Origin: JAUVKA01 sp964465145
GTDB taxonomy: Bacteria; Bacteroidota; Bacteroidia; Bacteroidales; UBA12481
Direction of reading: 5' to 3'
Assembly (NCBI GenBank): GCA_964465145.1
Contig: CAYXJR010000018.1
Coordinates: forward strand, 1-54,625
Length of the DNA: 54,625 nucleotides
Part shown: in pieces, positions 52,144-54,625 of the stretch
Position numbering within the stretch: position 1 is the first letter of the stretch
How the letters are laid out: each line of letters begins with the position of its first letter
The notes under the pieces: generated by a model
What the model was told of the DNA's origin: nothing
Databases searched by the model: none
The model's input: the letters and a program-made list of their open reading frames with translations, nothing else
Made by a program: the position numbers and the translations under genes

Positions 52144-53595
52144 ATGAAAGAGGATCTTATCGATTTTAATTTACCAGAGAACGAACATACCATAATAACT
52201 GTAATAGGAGTTGGTGGCGGCGGTAATAACGCAGTGAACAGGATGTATGAAAAAGGTATCAAAGATGTTGATTTTTTGGTAGCAAATACTGATGCTCAAG
52301 CACTGGCTCTCAGCCAGGTTCCTATAAAGATCCAGCTGGGAGAAACTCTTACCGAAGGCAGAGGTGCCGGTAATCGTGCGGAGATTGGCAAGCAAGCAGC
52401 CATCGAGAGTGCAGATAAACTAAGAGAGAGCATCAAGCCATCAACCAAAATGGTATTCATAGTCGCTGGTATGGGTGGAGGGACAGGTACAGGCGCCACC
52501 CCGGTCATTGCTGGATTGTGCAGAGAATTGGATATACTTTCAGTTGCCGTAGTTACCCTGCCATTCCGTTTCGAGGGCCCATTGAGAATGAAACAGGCAA
52601 TTCAAGGCATAAATCAATTAAAAAATGAAGTAGATGCTCTACTTATCATTCACAATGAGAAGCTCAGGGAAATCTATGGTAACCTGACCCTGTCAAATGC
52701 ATTTGGCAATGCCGACAACATACTCCTCCTGGCTGTAAAAGGGATTGCTGAGATTATCACAATGCATGGTTATGTTAATGTGGATTTCGCAGATGTTGTC
52801 TCTGTGATGTCAGGTGGAGGAATTGCCTTTATGGGATCTGCCACGGCGAGTGGACCTGATAGAGCAAAAGAGGTTATTGAGAATACCATAAGCTCTCCTT
52901 TGCTTAACAATAATGATTTAAAAGGAGCAGGCAGAGTTCTGCTTAATATTACTTCTGGCAAGGAAGAAATAACTGTAGATGAAATTGGCAGTATTACCGA
53001 CACCATTATGGAAAATGTGGGGGGAAAAGTCAATACGATCTGGGGAACATGTACTGATGAAACTCTGGGAGAAGAAATCCGTATTACCTTAGTGGCAACA
53101 GGATTTAGTGAGGATAGTATACCTGAATTTATTATGCAGAACCCTCCTAAAAAGCAAGTGGTTATTTTACCAGGCTCTAATGGTGATTCTAATTTTTCTG
53201 AAAAAAATATAATTGATCCCGTTCCTGATTCCATAGTGAAAGATGAATTAACCATTGAAGATGTGACTGAAACTCCGGTCACTGAAAATCCAAACGAACA
53301 ATTAGAAATGGAGCCTGAAAGGGACAGTGAAATAGAACACCCAGAGCTTATTGAAGACGAGCATGAATCCCAGGAAAAAAGAAATGCAGCCAGGCTAAAG
53401 GCTTTCAATTATAATAATATTTATGATTCTGATAATATTGACCAGATAGAGAAAATTCCGGCATTCAAAAGAAAGAGATTACCAGTTCAACCGGAAATTT
53501 TTCCCAGGGAGGAGCTTGAGTCCAGGTATACGGTTGGAGGCAAGGATGCTCGCCTGAGAGCAAATAATTCTTATCTTCATGATGCAGTAGATTGA
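52144..53595 (+). CDS. ftsZ: Cell division protein FtsZ, second copy (canonical tail)
   Basis: 483-residue FtsZ. GGGTGTG is at 111-117, and the T7 loop VNVDFADV again holds Asp214 and Asp217. After an acidic variable linker it has EKIPAFKRKRL (438-445), the usual partner-binding peptide for FtsA and similar proteins, and a terminal extension ending SYLHDAVD that looks Bacteroidota-specific. This is the copy expected to act as the main Z-ring protein. It begins 30 nt after the first ftsZ and ends 4 nt before the sigma-like gene. Confidence 0.95.
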   Translation: MKEDLIDFNLPENEHTIITVIGVGGGGNNAVNRMYEKGIKDVDFLVANTDAQALALSQVPIKIQLGETLTEGRGAGNRAEIGKQAAIESADKLRESIKPSTKMVFIVAGMGGGTGTGATPVIAGLCRELDILSVAVVTLPFRFEGPLRMKQAIQGINQLKNEVDALLIIHNEKLREIYGNLTLSNAFGNADNILLLAVKGIAEIITMHGYVNVDFADVVSVMSGGGIAFMGSATASGPDRAKEVIENTISSPLLNNNDLKGAGRVLLNITSGKEEITVDEIGSITDTIMENVGGKVNTIWGTCTDETLGEEIRITLVATGFSEDSIPEFIMQNPPKKQVVILPGSNGDSNFSEKNIIDPVPDSIVKDELTIEDVTETPVTENPNEQLEMEPERDSEIEHPELIEDEHESQEKRNAARLKAFNYNNIYDSDNIDQIEKIPAFKRKRLPVQPEIFPREELESRYTVGGKDARLRANNSYLHDAVD

Positions 53596-53599
53596 TTGA

Positions 53600-54349
53600 A
53601 TGGGGCAAAACGATAATGAAATATGGCTATTACAAAACGATCCGGGTGAGTTATTGACCTTGTACCAGGGTTTGATTAAAATAATTGTTCGTAAATATAG
53701 ATGGCTGGGTTATGTGCCCAGCAGGGAAATTGAAGATCTGATCCAGGAGATTAATAGAAAACTTCTGGAGCGCTTACCTAAAATCCAAAAGCAATATAAT
53801 GGGAATAGCTTGCTGAGGACATATTTTTCAGTGATTATCAGGAATATATGCCTGGAGGAAATTAGAAGAAGCCCTAAGTTAGAAGAGCCTCAGGCTCCGA
53901 ACTATCATAAATTGGATCAGGCAGAAGTGCCCGTGGATGGTTTCCTGATCAAGGAGGAATACCAGCGCTTCGAAAAAGTCCTTAGGTTATTGTTCAAAGA
54001 CAGCTCCAGATTTGTCATCATGTTTCGATATCTAATGGATCTGAAAATTTCCAAAGAACATATTCTTAATTTATTTCCAGTATCGGATGGCAAAGTTTTG
54101 GAAACAACTCTGGTCCTTCTTAATCCTTCAACTGAACTGACTAAGAAGGCAAAATTTGAGCAATTGAGCCTGGTACTGACCTTACTTGAAGATTATTACA
54201 CTTCTCCAGACTCTCTGAGAAAGTGGTTTACCTCCAGAAGTATTGAATGCCTGAAATTAATGAATGGTGATCCTCCGAGGTCTGCATATACACTGGAAAC
54301 ACTTGAATTGTTATTGGAAAATTATGAAAGTTCAAAAAATAATCATTAA
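53600..54349 (+). CDS. Sigma-70-like protein (region 2 only visible)
   Basis: 249 residues with no signal peptide or membrane segment. Residues about 20-95 resemble sigma-70 region 2: LIKIIVRKYRWLGYVPSREI, then DLIQEI, LERLPKIQKQY, and SLLRTYFSVIIRNICLEEIRR. I do not find a convincing region 4; the C-terminal half (LVLTLLEDYYTSPDSLRKWF and after) is helical and unassigned. It starts 4 nt after the second ftsZ and is probably translated from the division transcript. Likely an extracytoplasmic-function-like regulator; DNA-binding activity is not shown by sequence alone. Confidence 0.6.
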   Translation: MGQNDNEIWLLQNDPGELLTLYQGLIKIIVRKYRWLGYVPSREIEDLIQEINRKLLERLPKIQKQYNGNSLLRTYFSVIIRNICLEEIRRSPKLEEPQAPNYHKLDQAEVPVDGFLIKEEYQRFEKVLRLLFKDSSRFVIMFRYLMDLKISKEHILNLFPVSDGKVLETTLVLLNPSTELTKKAKFEQLSLVLTLLEDYYTSPDSLRKWFTSRSIECLKLMNGDPPRSAYTLETLELLLENYESSKNNH

Positions 54350-54390
54350 TTTTTTCCATTTCAGTACACTATTTCAATCTATATATATGG

Positions 54391-54612
54391 ATGAAAGAAG
54401 ATATTAAAAATATAAAAGGATTATCATCAGATGGACATCTTGATGAAAATTCTATTGCTGCTTGTGCGGAATGGCTTAGCAGTGGTGTTGAAAAGCTGGA
54501 TGGGCTTCTACAAGACCACCTTGAAAAATGTGTGCAATGCAAGCAGGCCGTTCTTGAAATTTCTGAGCTAAGGAATTGGGACAAATTAAACTTTACTTTT
54601 CTGGCTTTATAG
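54391..54612 (+). CDS. Small zinc-binding anti-sigma-like protein
   Basis: 73 residues. His16-x26-His43-x3-Cys47-x2-Cys50 (DHLEKCVQCK) fits the ZAS zinc-binding anti-sigma motif (H-x about 25-H-x3-C-x2-C). No transmembrane segment is present, so if it is an anti-sigma factor it would be the soluble type. It follows the sigma-like gene after 41 nt in the same direction. An ATG at 54387 is out of frame. The stop at 54610-54612 lies inside the window, so the gene is complete. Confidence 0.55.
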   Translation: MKEDIKNIKGLSSDGHLDENSIAACAEWLSSGVEKLDGLLQDHLEKCVQCKQAVLEISELRNWDKLNFTFLAL

Positions 54613-54625
54613 TGTAATTCCATTC

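Noticed and set aside
52770..53408. Long antisense open frame inside the second ftsZ
   Set aside because: Serine-rich mirror of the acidic FtsZ linker; explained by codon use on the real strand.

Overview
The window comes from a Bacteroidota chromosome, most likely class Bacteroidia; genus cannot be told. Four things support this: several genes are preceded by the Bacteroidota -7 element TAnnTTTG and almost none has a Shine-Dalgarno sequence; the IPExxxVDY-family gene follows rnc; the ExbB / small membrane protein / ExbD / ExbD cluster has the Bacteroidota layout; and the division cluster runs mraZ-rsmH-ftsL-ftsI-murE-mraY-murD-ftsW-murG-murC-ftsQ-ftsA-ftsZ without murF. MurE carries the DNPR motif, which points to meso-diaminopimelate peptidoglycan. 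Base composition looks even throughout. I see no phage, insertion sequence or CRISPR array.

Layout. 0.3-3.0 kb (minus): acpP-fabF-rnc-IPExxxVDY operon. 3.2-9.0 kb: purN, an M23 endopeptidase, a lipoprotein and leuS. 9.2-13.1 kb: tatA-tatC, a heptamer repeat, a bidirectional terminator, the exbB/exbD cluster and tRNA-Ser(GGA). 13.1-17.6 kb (minus): asparaginase, tatD, gdhA and dprA. 17.6-26.8 kb: an envelope-protein region headed by proline dehydrogenase. 26.9-37 kb: aroB, tadA, aspS, miaB, yebC, a SPOR-like protein, a long PurF-type amidotransferase and a GlsB/GlsA-like glycine-lipid acyltransferase pair. 37.1-53.6 kb (plus): the division and cell-wall cluster, ending in two tandem ftsZ genes. 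53.6-54.6 kb: a sigma-like protein and a small zinc-binding anti-sigma-like protein.

The most unusual part is 17.6-25.2 kb. A four-gene module occurs twice: a LolA-like exported protein, an exported YidD-domain protein, a membrane protein with a PGxGKxY motif, and a membrane protein with a PGxGQxY motif. The genes in each copy overlap, so they are probably translationally coupled. Between the copies lie two divergent genes for small exported proteins with related N-termini; one has a TM2 domain. YidD is normally a small cytoplasmic-face protein, so YidD domains behind signal peptides, one with a lipobox, are unexpected. I infer an envelope-assembly module of unknown function that was duplicated.

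The second notable part is the end of the division cluster. Two intact FtsZ proteins align without gaps through the GTPase core but differ in their tails: the second has the usual IPAF-type peptide, while the first ends in a basic stretch and a short Trp/Phe-containing segment resembling the end of FtsA. The sigma-like gene starts 4 nt after the second ftsZ, which suggests a regulatory link to division.
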